A stretch of 64,000 nt of DNA, from positions 1,755,001-1,819,000 of the forward strand of contig NC_135364.1 of NCBI RefSeq assembly GCF_051622035.1, read 5' to 3'. Every line of letters begins with the position of its first letter. Within the stretch, counting starts at the first letter, position 1. Position numbers and translations under genes: made by a program. The notes beneath the pieces were generated by a model. It searched no databases, was not told the origin of the DNA, and saw only the letters and a program-made list of their open reading frames with translations. This document shows positions 23,464-34,980 of this stretch, in pieces. The stretch is from Arctopsyche grandis (lineage: Eukaryota; Arthropoda; Insecta; Trichoptera; Hydropsychidae).

Positions 23464-23818
23464 GAGCTATTTAATCATATTATAGCTTTCATTCTTTTCC
23501 TTTTCATTTGTTTATTTTGTATTTACCTTTTTCATTTGTTTTATATTTGTAAATTTCAATTTCTTCTTATATTCTATTTTATAACCTTTTCCCAATATTT
23601 TAATACTATAGTTTAATTATGCAATGTTCTACATATTTTGTCATGCCTTTATTCTTTACTTTTTAATTTGTTTTCCTTATATTTATCTTTTTCATTTTTG
23701 TAAAAATCTGTTATTGGACTCGGATGTTACATATATTATTTATTTACTATTTGTTTTTTTATACATATCTATGTACATCCTGTCTGTTAATTTTTCAATT
23801 AATAAAATAAAATAAAAA
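23464..23818 (+). repeat. 3' UTR fragment of LINE J1
   Basis: Matches the 3' UTR of J1 in the opposite orientation to the three long copies: AGCTATTTAATCATATTATA, then TGGACTCGGATGTTAC and CATCCTGTCTGTTAATTTTTC, ending in an AATAAAATAAAAT tail at the high-coordinate end, as expected for a plus-strand insertion. No coding part remains. Confidence 0.8.
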
Positions 23819-24275
23819 ATCAAATAGACTATTTATATACTGTAAACATATTTTTTTATGAATCGTGTTATATAAAGAAATATTTAGACGAGCCATGAAA
23901 AAGTGCGCAAACTAAAGATAAAGGCAAAATATCAACCTATACCTACATATATGTATTATAATATATATAAAATTATAAAATTGATAAATGTATTATATAT
24001 TATTGATATATGTATGTATGTACTACATATATGTATTATAATACATATAAAATTGAATGCCTTTCATTCTGTATGTTTCTTAATAACTCTAAACCACTTG
24101 ATCGAATTTGGTCCGAATTTTTCATACATACATAGTTATATATTATGATCGAGAAAAAACAGACAACAGTTCAAATAATATGAGAACAGTAATATAGGGG
24201 AAGAAAAAATGAAAATGTTATAAAGTACAAGATTTTTTTTTATAAAGTACATAAACTTATTTGAAAGCAATATAT
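23819..24275. other. Intergenic DNA with a possible Helitron-like motif
   Basis: CATATAAAATTGAATGCC followed by ACTCTAAACCACTTGATCG (about 24046-24105) resembles the subterminal motif at 21877. Otherwise AT-rich with TATG repeats. Confidence 0.35.
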
Positions 24276-24794
24276 GAGTGGTGCCAAACAATAGCGTTGA
24301 AAGTGCCACATGGGCTCAAATGCGTTTTATACGTAATTTGTGGTGTATGTGCATCTTAAAACAATTTTGTTAATTCTTAGGGGTGGAAAATTTAGGTCAT
24401 AACGTATAAAAAATTGATGATATCATCGGCCAAGATGATTAGGGTTACATTTGAGAGTTGAAAAAAACGACACTATAGAAGTTATCCATTTATTATTATG
24501 AAGGTGGTACATACAACGTTATTATATCACTTACTGGTGACACAAATGATGGCACTTAAAACGTATTGTTTTAAGTGCCATCATTTGGCACTTAAAACAA
24601 TACGCTTTTTATCTTATATCTAAAATATATTGTTTGTCTTTGAATGATTATAATACCTCGCAGAACAATTACAGTTTATATTGATAAATATTGCAGGAAT
24701 GAATTTATGCATTATTTATATAATTAAATAGTTTTAAATCTCTCTTGAATAATTAATTTTCTGGCACTTGAAACGTTATGGTTTGGTACCACTC
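24276..24794. mobile_element. 519-bp TIR element with ATAT duplication and central palindrome
   Basis: The left end GAGTGGTGCCAAACAATAGC and the right end, read inwards on the other strand, GAGTGGTACCAAACCATAAC pair over about 33 bases with a few mismatches. ATAT flanks at 24272-24275 and 24795-24798. A near-perfect palindrome around 24545-24590 is built from copies of the inner TIR motif GGCACTTRAAACRWTA. No transposase frame. The family is not recognised. Confidence 0.65.
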
Positions 24795-24798
24795 ATAT

Positions 24799-26116
24799 TT
24801 AATAAAAATCATTTTAATATGTCGTAAAAATTATTAAGTCAAGTTTATCATATAAAATTACAGTAAAAATATTGTCACCAATGCGAGTTCTAAATTAAAT
24901 GTTGATGATATATTGTTTGGATTACGTAAATTGCCAATTTTCCGGAATTATTTCGGGGAAAGTATTAATTTATTAAGTCAAAGGATGACTGCGAAAGAAA
25001 AATCTCTAGGAAGATAAATATTACGTATTATTATTATTTTCATTAGAAACATCGTAATAATAATAACATATTAACGTCATATATCGTGTCGCGATTAATC
25101 AAAAGACTAATGAAGCGTTTACGTTATTACATTATTAATCCAATAACATAAGCGAGTTTGATCATTTATATAATAACAGTAATAACAATCGAGAAAATGA
25201 TATAATAAAAATATATACGTACATAATACGCGTATATCTATATATACACATTTGATATTTTAATTCGAACCAAATAAAAATGAAAGGCTTCAAAAAAAAA
25301 AAAAAACGAATTTCAATAAAGAATGTTCAAATGGCAGAAGTTGAACTGATAAAATCTCTCGTACAAAACGGTTTCGAGAGAGCGAGAAAAGCCATTCTTT
25401 TTAAAAGGAAAATACCCTTCGCATGAATGCCATTTTATTTTTCGAATAGGTTAAAACACATAAAATAAAATAAAGAGGAATGCTAAAATGTTACACAAAC
25501 TCTATACGAAACGTCTAAGTAAAATGTGGTAGTACTACATATTCGTATATTGGATCTGATAAATCTCAAATGTATTATAATAAAACAACAGTAAATTAAG
25601 CACACTTTAATCATATCCGAATAATTTATTTCAGCGAGCTTTAAAGCACGAGTCTAATCTCTATGACGTTTATTAAATCCGATATCGCACGATCTCGCGT
25701 ATTTCAGCGACTTTTTCAGATGAAGAAAATTCTTCGCTAAGCCTCGCCGCTTCCAAATAACATCCGGGTTCGAAAATCCGGAATTATGCCACGGGCCGGA
25801 ATTTAATTTTCATAAATTGTCAACAATGGAATTGCTGTACGGTGCTTTTACCGTAGTGATACTCGACTAAGCCCGTATTTTTATTATTATATACACACTC
25901 GAGAGTGTGTTGAAATTTACAATGAACCAAAAGCCTTATCCATATTGGATCAAGGTAATAACAAAACCTCACTTTGCATCTCATGCCGAATTTCATCGAC
26001 TTAAAACATATATGTATATGTACATACATAAGTCTATTGAGATGATTACATGCTTATTTTCATCGTATTATACCATACACAATATTGTATAGGTATATGT
26101 ATGTATATAATATTTA
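24799..26116. other. Intergenic DNA, no gene recognised
   Basis: AT-rich, with a GC-balanced patch at about 25640-25830. Frames up to 69 codons, none recognisable. Confidence 0.4.
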
Positions 26117-26124
26117 TAAGATAC

Positions 26125-27205
26125 TAGGGGTTCCAAAAAACGGCGAAAGAAAAATCTGGTTTTCTTTTTTTTACAAATAAAAATCCGGTTGGTCGGCTTT
26201 CACCGGTTTCAGAAATTTTTTTTAAGTTTAAAATTTTTATATCGAAAAAAAATGTAAATATATATTTTATTATGCAAAAAAATAGTTTTTTATAAATTAA
26301 ATTGAGTTATATACATTATGAACTTTCATAAGATCATTATTATATATTATTATTACAAATATTACAAATAATACAATTTGTATTGCATATAAATCACAGA
26401 CGTAAAATGGCAGATCCTAAATACGCACAAATAATTAAATGATTTAAATAAGCAACTATCAAGAATATATTATACAAAAAATAGTGTGTTACCTCGCGGA
26501 AAAACTATAATTGTGGAATTGTGAATAAGATATTAAGAACACTGCTGAGATTCGCTCTGAGTTGAAATATTTCCATCTTTCAAAGTTATTTTTACGCATC
26601 TGTTTTACTTTAAAATTCCAAAAGCTTGTCAAACCGTTGCAAATTTCGGAAACAAACTTATTAGAAACGGTATATCACAAAAATTTTAAAACTATAATAA
26701 AATGTAGGTATGTGGCCTTAAAATTTGAAAGGCTTCCAATTCCTTCGAAGAAAAATCAATTATATTCCGGAAATTCCCATGCATCTAAAGCATTCGAGTT
26801 CACGACTACTTTTCTTATTGTCAAGTACAAGATTTTTCGATAATAATGTTTCTTATACTTTTATACCTGAACTTGTGTAGGTCATTGAAACTACTTTCAA
26901 TCATATTTTATTGGTTTATGACCTGTTCTTCGTCCATTACTAAATCTCAAAGAAACCGCTAAGTGTTGTACCTTTTTTGTTGTTCAAATGAATAAAAGCA
27001 TATTCCCTAAGAGAGTTTAGATATACACATTTATTTTTATTTTTCATAGAAATTTGAAATTCATAATTGTTAATTTTAATGAAAAAAACATTAATTAAAG
27101 AAAATCTTAAAAAGCCGGTTGATCGAGCCAAAAAATCCGGTTTTCGGTTTTTTGAAAAATGGTCAAAAAGCCGGGTGTCGATTTAAACCGACTTGGAAGC
27201 CCCAA
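26125..27205. mobile_element. Non-autonomous hAT-like element with perfect 8-bp duplication
   Basis: TAAGATAC occurs at 26117-26124 and again at 27206-27213. The element tips are TAGGGGTTCC on the left and, on the complementary strand, TTGGGGCTTCC on the right, resembling the YAGGGG hAT terminus. Subterminal CCGGTT/CGGTTTTC motifs recur near both ends (26160-26205 and 27115-27185). The longest frame is 93 codons (26562-26843) with no transposase similarity I can see, so the 1.08-kb element is probably mobilised in trans. Confidence 0.75.
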
Positions 27206-27239
27206 TAAGATACACATCCTTTGAACTAACAAATTAAAA

Positions 27240-27920
27240 CTTCGATTTAATTTTGGCATTTCAACTTACGCAACCAAATCGGTTGATATCAGAAATCAAG
27301 TTGATGTAGTATATACTGATTTCATGAAGACCTTTGATCTGGTTGACTATAGTACTTAATTTGTAAAATTAAGACATTTTGGCTAATCAAATGGTCTAAT
27401 GCGAATTCTTGAAGATTACTTTGAGAATTGGAGGCAATTTGTCTATTATTACCCCAATTCTTCAGGGGAATTTATTTCACATTCTGAGGTGCCTCAGGGG
27501 TCCAATCTGGGGACATTGTTGTTTTTAATTTATATTAACGACATTTCAGAAGTAATAAAATATTCGGACTATCTATATTTAATTCTCTGATAACCTAAAA
27601 CTATTACTGTATAACAGTTAAGTCAATGTCAATGTCAAGTTATAGTTATGTCACTATAAGACAGATATGTCCCTTCTCCAGTTAGACTTTAAATGCGTTG
27701 TTAAATTGGTCTGTCGAAAATAACTTAACTTTAAGCATTCAAAAATGCTGTGTTCTCAATGCGACAAGATCTTCAGATCGTTTGATTTATCCCTACCACA
27801 TATGTACATGGTACAATTTTTGTTTTAAACAACACATATGTATATAATATTTGTTTACGGGCCAATAAAAGGCTGGGATTCTTAATACAAGTTAGTAAAC
27901 CTTTCCAGAGTTTTTTTATA
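27240..27920 (+). pseudogene. Degraded Jockey-like reverse transcriptase
   Basis: Plus-strand translation with stops gives, in order, DVVYTDFMKTFDLVDYS, LEDYFENWRQFVYY, VPQGSNLGTLLFLIYINDIS and, after the missing YADD box, NLTLSIQKCCVLN and KRLGFLIQVSKPF. Motif A has mutated from AFD to TFD and the catalytic YADD region is destroyed. It is a relative of J1 by motif style but clearly diverged. Confidence 0.75.
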
Positions 27921-28882
27921 TATTTTTTTTATTTATTGAACGGTAAATTCTGTTATTGTACCATATTAAATTTTGCATACAAGACAAAATCGTGAATTCA
28001 TTCATCATACTAGCATTGAAAAGTAGTTATAAGATATTAAATACAAAAAAATAAATAAAACAAAGCTATGATAATACGATTGTACTTAAGTACTGGCTTA
28101 GTCCCTCATGCGAAATATACAGATATTGTAAAATTTAGAGCGAATCAAACGTAGAAGTCCGTTTCAGCGGAAAACCTTAGGATTTCGACCAGGGCACGTA
28201 TCGCACACAATCGCTCTCGTATCGGACCGCATTTCCGGATTACGGAGACTCCCGTTTTCCCGGCCGACTGCTCGCTCTGTCCAACGGATTTGATGACGGA
28301 ATAGTTTTCCTACAACGATCGGATTAAATCCGGAAGAGCAATTGAAAGCTCGAGACGTTTTCCGCTTACCTGGGACACACATTTTCCGCATTGTGTTCCG
28401 GATGGACGGACACTTCCATTTATCCGGGAATTTGTCGGGATTTTCGCAAATTTGCGTGAGCGATTTTCGTGTTTGCCCAACGGAACAAAAGAGACTTCAA
28501 CGAGCTACTTCAGTTCTATCAATTGAAACCTAAAACGTTTCCATCAACAGACTCGATTATTGCAAAAGTAACCAAAACTTTTAAATTACGCATAATATAT
28601 AATTTTTATTTATTCTGTTTCCGATCGCCAATACACGGGGGATTAGAAGACCGTGGGCCACACAATTTTAATATCATCACATTTTAAGGGCGCGAGAATT
28701 CGTAGGGGAGTTGAGTGAGGATAATTTTATCAAATTTAATTTTGAGAAACATTCAATTATTGCTCGTTTAATACTATAGAACAGTCATTTTCAATCAATG
28801 ATGCGGGAAAAAATTAATAAATACGAAAATGAATTAAGGCACTTACCTTGAAAATTATAAAAAAATTAAAATGTTGTGAAAA
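27921..28882. other. Intergenic DNA, no gene recognised
   Basis: About 28140-28680 is GC-balanced and single-copy in appearance, with frames of 60-75 codons on both strands. It might be a conserved non-coding element or an exon of a gene beyond recognition; nothing in the translation is familiar. Confidence 0.35.
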
Positions 28883-30216
28883 CGGATGACGGACCATTGG
28901 CCAAATGGACATTTGGCCGACGCACACTAAGCCGACGGATGTTTGGCCGAGCGGACGGTTGGCGGAATGGACGGTTGGCCAAACGGACGTTTTGGCCGAA
29001 CAAACGTTTAGCCGAACGGAAGTTTGGCCGAACGGACACTTGGCCGACGGACGTTTGGCCGAATGAAAATTTTAATTGTTTATTAGAAAAATATTTTTTT
29101 ATGATACTATGAAGTGATTTCTGATTAATATATGTGTTTTTAATGAGCTTTGAATAATTTCAGTATACAATTATTAATTTTTAACGTTTAATATTAAAAA
29201 CGTATAGGAGGTTTGTAACAATGTGATTTTTTACAAAATCGATCAAAATACAATTTATTTGAAAATACTAATAGTAAATAGCAGATGTGTTTAAGGCACT
29301 TAATGGGCTTAAGAGGGCTGGACAGCAGCGCCTTGTCCATACAAACGTACTATACTTCTCCCTTCCTCAATTATGGCACTAGAGAAATTATTTTTTAATA
29401 TCCTATGGATATCCACCATTGGGGTGCATCTATCGTTTTATTTTTTTGATTAATTATTTTTTATAGGAGCAAGGAGCCGCCAAACATCTATAAAATCGCC
29501 TCTTTTTTACACCCACGAAACGAGTCCAGCGTGCTTGTTTAACGGTCGATTTAAAAAAAAATACGCCGATAGATGCACAGAAAGTATCTTTCTCATACCG
29601 ATGATGAGATTTTTTTAAAAATTGGTCCAGTTTTGGAGAAGTAAATAGGAGAATACGAAACCTTGATTTTGTCAATTAAAAATACGTTTTATCTGGTCGA
29701 AGCGCAACTGTCGCATTCACTCAATATATATATATTGATATATATTGTCGCATTCACTCAATATATACATACACTCAATATATATATCGAAGAAAGGAAC
29801 GGTAACAAAATTAAGGTTTTGGGTGTACAGCCCTCTTAATGGCACCTTAAAATTTTTTTTTGCGTCATTATTGAATTATGTTTAATTTTTATTTTCATAC
29901 TATATATTTTTACAAAAAAATTACAGTACAAATAAAATAATAATCTGCAGTGATATTACATTTTTTATTTAATTTATCCATTTTTTACCATCATCATGGT
30001 CATTCAAATCCATTCGCCATTTAACGCTGATTATAAATAAATTAAAGTAATTAAAATTTTTAATCAAAAGTCCTTTCGATCACACATCCGTTCAGCCAAA
30101 CGTCCATTCATCCAAACGTCCGAGCAACCAAAAGTCCTTCGACCTAATGTCCCTTCAGCCACGAGTCCTTCGGCATAACGTATGTCGGCCAAGTATCCAT
30201 TCGGCCAAAAGTCATG
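28883..30216. repeat. Foldback-like unit: inverted minisatellite arms
   Basis: The left arm (28883-29065) is a degenerate tandem array of a roughly 15-17-base unit, GGACGTTTGGCCGAAC. The right arm (30066-30216) carries the complementary unit, so the arms are inverted. Inner edges also match (GAAAATTTTAATT / AATTAAAATTTTTAATC), as do outer edges (ATGAC...TTGGCC). Inverted arms built of short tandem repeats resemble Drosophila FB elements in architecture. The spacer of about 1 kb has no coding potential and contains the TTAA MITE at 29313. Confidence 0.6.
29313..29835. mobile_element. TTAA-target MITE, copy 1 (523 bp)
   Basis: Tips GAGGGCTGGACA and, inverted, GAGGGCTGTACA, flanked by TTAA at 29309-29312 and 29836-29839. 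Very similar to the copy at 39539-40096, which differs mainly by one extra 35-base unit of the internal TCGCATTCACTCAATATATA tandem. TTAA duplication is the hallmark of piggyBac-type integration. No transposase is present, so it is non-autonomous. Confidence 0.85.
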
Positions 30217-31265
30217 TTATCTTATCATTCAAAAAAACATGTTATCTTATCATTGTTTATTTACAGTTGTCATTTTTTATTATAAAAAAACAATATGAGG
30301 GCATAATCTAAATAAATAATATGACATAAAAAGCAACTAGACATATTAATTAATAGAATTCAACAATCTTAGGAAATGTCAACAAATATCTACTTACATA
30401 TACTACTTGTTGAAAGAATTAAGTATGACGTTTGACACGAAAACAAGCACTCTACATTTCGACATCCCCGGAATAATAGCGAGCGGAAGGTTTCGAGACC
30501 CGGAAAAATCGTATTATTCAATAGACAAAGGGAAAGCTTAGCCCTTCGCGGATGTTAGGGGGTGGAAGAGGAGGAGGGAGGAATCGAAAGCAGAGTGGTG
30601 GATGGGAAATCGCCAATATCTGAACCGGAATGTATTCAATATAAAAATATGCCGTAAAATTGCGATTCGGAAAAGGTACGACGTGACGTGGGACTCCAGG
30701 TCAGAGGTCGGGGTCTCGCGCCGTATATTTAGTATCGGGATGCTTATTGAATATTAAAAAAAAAAAACACGAAAAGAGTAGGGGATTGCTTTTATTGCAT
30801 GGACGGCCTTTGTTATTATTGCGAGATACCCCACTAACAGAACCGGAAATGGGTAATCTTGTTTTTATATTTCCGTTCGTATTCCATTTTCACTTTCTAT
30901 CGGTGTATTCGAAGTAAAATATGATTCAGAATGTTTTTGAATGCGAATCGACGGATTTTCTTTCTATTTTCAATTCAATGCTTTGTAAAACCGTATAAAA
31001 ACTGTTTCTACGTGAATTGCTCGAAATCAAGTGCGGGTTCATTCAAATGTCACATTGCTCGAAATACGGATTATTCAAATGTCAACTGGACGAAATACAA
31101 AGAAAGCTATTTGATAATATATATTTTTAATTAATGTATATATATGTACTTACGTACGGACATATCTATGTATAATATCAGTGGGATCTCCCTATTTTAA
31201 TCGCACAGCCTTACATACTTACGGTGACCGGAAAAATGCACTCGAGATAGTTGCACTCTCTAGAC
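30217..31265. other. Intergenic DNA, no gene recognised
   Basis: Contains the direct repeat CATGTTATCTTATCATT at 30214 and 30237. A GC-balanced patch at about 30440-30750 includes the purine-rich GGGGGTGGAAGAGGAGGAGG. Frames are under 70 codons. Confidence 0.4.
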
Positions 31266-31414
31266 ATCCAAACTTTCAAAGATCCTCAAAGAGAACTAAC
31301 GCAATATAATTCCACAAAAAGTGTCAAGGGGTATTTGTATGTTATCCGAGGGTGCTAACCTTTTTTTGTGGAATTCTATTGAGTAAGTTCTCTTTGAGCG
31401 TCTTTGAAAATAAT
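31266..31414. mobile_element. Hairpin MITE, about 145 bp
   Basis: The left arm (TTTCAAAGATCCTCAAAGAG ... ATAATTCCACAAAAA) pairs with the right arm (TTTTTGTGGAATTCTAT ... CTCTTTGAGCGTCTTTGAAA) over about 50 bases around a loop of roughly 40 bases. Target duplication not clear. Confidence 0.6.
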
Positions 31415-31680
31415 GACTTCTCGAAACTGCGCTACTATTCAGTGCAATTTAGAACCCACACTTACGTATGCAAGGAGACTAGCTGACGTCATATCGAGTC
31501 TACTTATATCCTGCTCGTAACCGCACGCGTAAGTAAAGCTGTGCGGTAACAACAGAGAGATTTTCACGGCACACCACTGGTATGTATATGTATAGATAAA
31601 CATACAAATACCGAGGCAAATTACCATACTCGGTAATGCGTATACATATGTATATTGGATGTATTTATGTTTATGTTTAA

Positions 31681-31792
31681 TTGTTATTTTGTTTTTTTTC
31701 TTTTTTGTGTTATATTTTTTGACCATTGTGGCGCTTTAGGAATTCCTGTTATGCCACAATGGTCTGTTTAAAATAAATAAATAAATAAATAT
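31681..31792 (+). repeat. LINE 3' terminus: stem-loop plus AAAT tail
   Basis: GACCATTGTGGC and GCCACAATGGTC (31721-31764) form a perfect 12-base stem, followed by GTTTAA and an (AAAT)n tail. Same design as 8563-8640 in the opposite orientation, but with different stem bases, so compensatory change or a related family. Confidence 0.5.
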
Positions 31793-32677
31793 GTAGTACA
31801 TAGTTTCATTGTAAAGCACGAATAATAATAAATTTAAAAAATACTGTCCAATAAATATATAGCCAATTTCATAGCATTTTTTAATTGTCTTTCGATCAAT
31901 CGACAATCCAAGATATCGTATTTCGAGCAATATGACATTCGAACAATTAAATTCAAGCAATTTACCGAATACCACAAAAATTCATTCAAAAAGATCTTCA
32001 TAAAAAAAATCTTTTATGACATGACGCACACAAAATAAAAATTATTGATATAAAATTTCAATTTAATTACGGTTTCAAAGACGAACATTAAAATTTTTTA
32101 AGCGCAAGTGTTCAAGTACTACTTCGAGTTAAGAAAAACATCTAAAATATATATGTATATGTTTATTACATATATAGGAGAATACCTACATATATATGTA
32201 TATATATAATATCAGACAATATACTTATTATAGAACTAATTGATCCTGAACGATAGACGACTACCAGTAGTCAATCATTTAGAGAATCTTTGGTATATCG
32301 CTCTGTAATAAATGGACATCGGATAGGTCATTAATTCTTAAATTTAAAAAAAAACTGAAGACAAGGAGTAAACAAAAAATAATAACAACGAATTTTAACG
32401 TAAGAAATGACACACATGTGTAAAATTTGTACTATAAAAAAATAATTTTGACCATAATTTCAATCGATAAATGATGAAAATCTGTAGTTTGCCAATTTTT
32501 CAATGTTAGTCATACGATCAGAATTCGACTCAACTGCTATCAAAACGTGTACTTTACAATCTCATTTATACAATACATACATATATACATATATGATAAG
32601 ATTATATCATTTCATTATTCCACATATCGAATCATATGACAAATATTCATAAAGCGTTTGTTGAAAAACAGTTCACA

Positions 32678-32682
<5 letters not shown>
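31793..32682. other. 5' flank of the first kelch duplication unit
   Basis: From about 32200 the sequence matches 50285-51590 and in part 61640-61960 upstream of K2 and K3, for example TTGATCCTGAACGA, TTTGCCAATTTTTCAATG and TTAGTCATACGATCAGAA. So the duplicated block extends at least 5 kb upstream of the K1 start. No gene seen. Confidence 0.6.
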
Positions 32683-32709
<27 letters not shown>

Positions 32710-33009
32710 ATTTTATTAATTGAAAAATCAACAGACAGGATGTACAGAGATAGGTATAAAAAAAACAAAAAGTAAATAAATAATATATGTAACATCCGAG
32801 TCCAATAATAGATTTTTACAAAAATGAAAAAGATAAATATAAGGAAAACAAATTAAAAAGTAAAGAATAAAGGCATGACAAAATATGTAGTACATTGCAT
32901 AATTAAACTATAGTAATATAAGAAGAAATTGAAATTTACAAATCTAATCTATAATTTGGAAAGAGACTTTGTATGTAAGTATCCTTGGTGTATCCTTTGT
33001 ATGTAAGTA

Positions 33010-34872
33010 TCCCCATGGGGCCCCGAAGGGGGCGCAGGGGGGCGCAGCCTCATGGGGCGAAGCCCCATGGGGCGCAGCCTTATGAGGCGAAGCCCTAAAA
33101 GGCAACTGATCATGGGGGCGAAGCCTTAGACGGCATTTAATCATGGGGGCGCGGAGGGGCGAAGCCCTAAAAGGCATTAGCTAAGGGGGGCGAAGCCCTA
33201 AGCGGCATTTAATAATGGGGGCGCGGAGGGGCGAAGCCCTAAAAGGCAACTGATCATGGGGGCGAAGCCTTAGACGGCATTTAATCATGGGGGCGCGGAG
33301 GGGCGAAGCCCTAAAAGGCATAAACTAAGGGGGGCGAAGCCCTAAACGGCAATTAATCTTGTGGGCGCGGGGGGGCGAAGCCCTAAAAGGCATTAACTAA
33401 GGGGAGCGAAGCCCTAAACGGCATTTAATAATGGGGGCGCAGAGGGGCGAAGCCCCAAAAGGCATTAGCTAAGGGGGGCGAAGCCCTAAACGGCAATTAA
33501 TCTTGGGGGCGCGGGGGGGCGAAGCCCTAAAAGGCATTAACTAAGGGGGGCGAAGCCCTAAACGGCATTTAATAATGGGGGCGCGGAGGGGCGAAGCCCT
33601 AAAAGGCAACTGATCATGGGGGCGAAGCCCTAGACGGCATTTAATCATGGGGGTGCGGAGGGGCGAAGCCCCAAAAGGCATAAGCTAAGGGGAGCGAAGC
33701 CCTAAACGGCATTTAATAATGGGGGCGCGGAGGGGCGAAGCCCTAAAAGGCAACTGATAATGGGGGCGAAGCCCTAGACGGCAATTAACCATGGGGACGT
33801 GGAGGGGCGAAGCCCTAAAAGGCATTAACTAAGGGGGGCGAAGCCCTAGACGGCATTTAATCATGGGGGCGCGGAGGGGCGAAGCCCTAAAAAGCAACTG
33901 ATCATGGGGGCGAAGCCCTAAACGGTAATTGCTCATGGGGGCGTGGAGGGGCGAAGCTCTAGAAGGCAAAGGCTCAGGGGGGCGCCGAGGGCGGAGCCCT
34001 AGAAGGCAAAAAAAATTTTTTGGCGAAGCCCTAAAAGGCATTAACTAAGGGGGGCGAAGCCCTAAACGGCAATTAATAATTGGGGCGCAGAGGGGCGAAG
34101 CCCCAAAAGGCAACTGATAATGGGGGCGAAGCCCTAGACGTCAATTAACCATGGGGACGTGGAGGGGCGAAGCCCTTATCGGCACCTGATCATGGGGGCG
34201 AAGCCCTAGATGGCATTTAATCATGGGGGCGCGGAGGGGCGAAGCCCTAATAGGCATTTACTAAGGGGGGCGAAGCCCTAGATGGCAATTAACCATGGGG
34301 ACGTGGAGGGGCGAAGCCCTAAAAGGCATTAACTAAGGGGGGCGAAGCCCTAGACGGCATTTAATCATGGGGGCGCGGAGGGGCGAAGCCCTAAAAGGCA
34401 ACTGATCATGGGGGCGAAGCCCTAAACGGCAATTAAACTTGGGGGCGCGGGGGGCGAAGCCCTAAAAGGCATTAACTAAGGGGGGCGAAGCCCTAGACGG
34501 CATTTAATCATGGGGGTGCGGAGGGGCGAAGCCCTAAAAGGCAACTGATCATGGGGGCGAAGCCTTAGACGGCATTTAATCATGGGGGCGCGGAGGGGCG
34601 AAGCCCTAAAAGGCATTAACTAAGGGGGGCGAAGCCCTAAACGGCAATTAATCTTGGGGGCGCGGGGGGCGAAGCCCTAAAAGGCATTAACTAAGGGGGG
34701 CGAAGCCCTAGACGGCATTTAATCATGGGGGCGCGGAGGGGCGAAGCCCTAAAAGGCAACCGATCATGGGGGCGAAGCCCTAAACGGCAATTGCTCATGG
34801 GGGCGTGGAGGGGCGAAGCCCTAGAAGGCAAAGGCTCAGGGGGGCGCTGAGGGCGGAGCCCTAGAAGGCAAA
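33010..34872 (+). repeat. GC-rich GCGAAGC hairpin array inside the Helitron
   Basis: About 1.86 kb of alternating units of roughly 30-38 bases: a GGGGGCGAAGCCCTARACGGC type and a GGCGCGGAGGGGCGAAGCCC type, separated by AT-rich links such as ATTTAATCATG and ATTAACTAAG. By eye the heptamer GCGAAGC occurs about 49 times, all on the plus strand. Each sits in GGGCGAAGCCC, which can fold as a short stem with a GAA loop. Two blocks end in the same module (AAAGGCTCAGGGGGGCGC) at about 33967 and 34820, indicating a higher-order duplication of about 855 bp. Apparent reading frames here (for example 32944-33177) are repeat translations. Confidence 0.95.
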
Positions 34873-34980
34873 TTTTTTTTTTTTATTTTTTAAAAAAAAT
34901 TTTTTGATTTTATTTTTATATATATATATTATATATTTTTTTTTTTTTTTTTTTTTTAATGTTTACTATTAGCTTAGTCA
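34873..34980. repeat. Poly-T / AT-rich tract between array and Helitron 3' end
   Basis: Long T runs and a short TA run close the array before the terminal 50 bases of the Helitron. Confidence 0.8.

Noticed and set aside
28876..29112. 78-codon frame rich in GRRT/AERKFGRTD motifs
   Set aside because: It is a translation of the GGCCGAACGGAC minisatellite arm.
32944..34041. Arginine/proline-rich minus-strand frames such as RASPLRAPMIKCRL
   Set aside because: They are translations of the GC-rich array unit, recurring in step with the repeat, not a protein.
33010..34872. CRISPR array or origin-type iterons
   Set aside because: Units are short, variable and without unique spacers; the context is eukaryotic and the array lies inside a Helitron.
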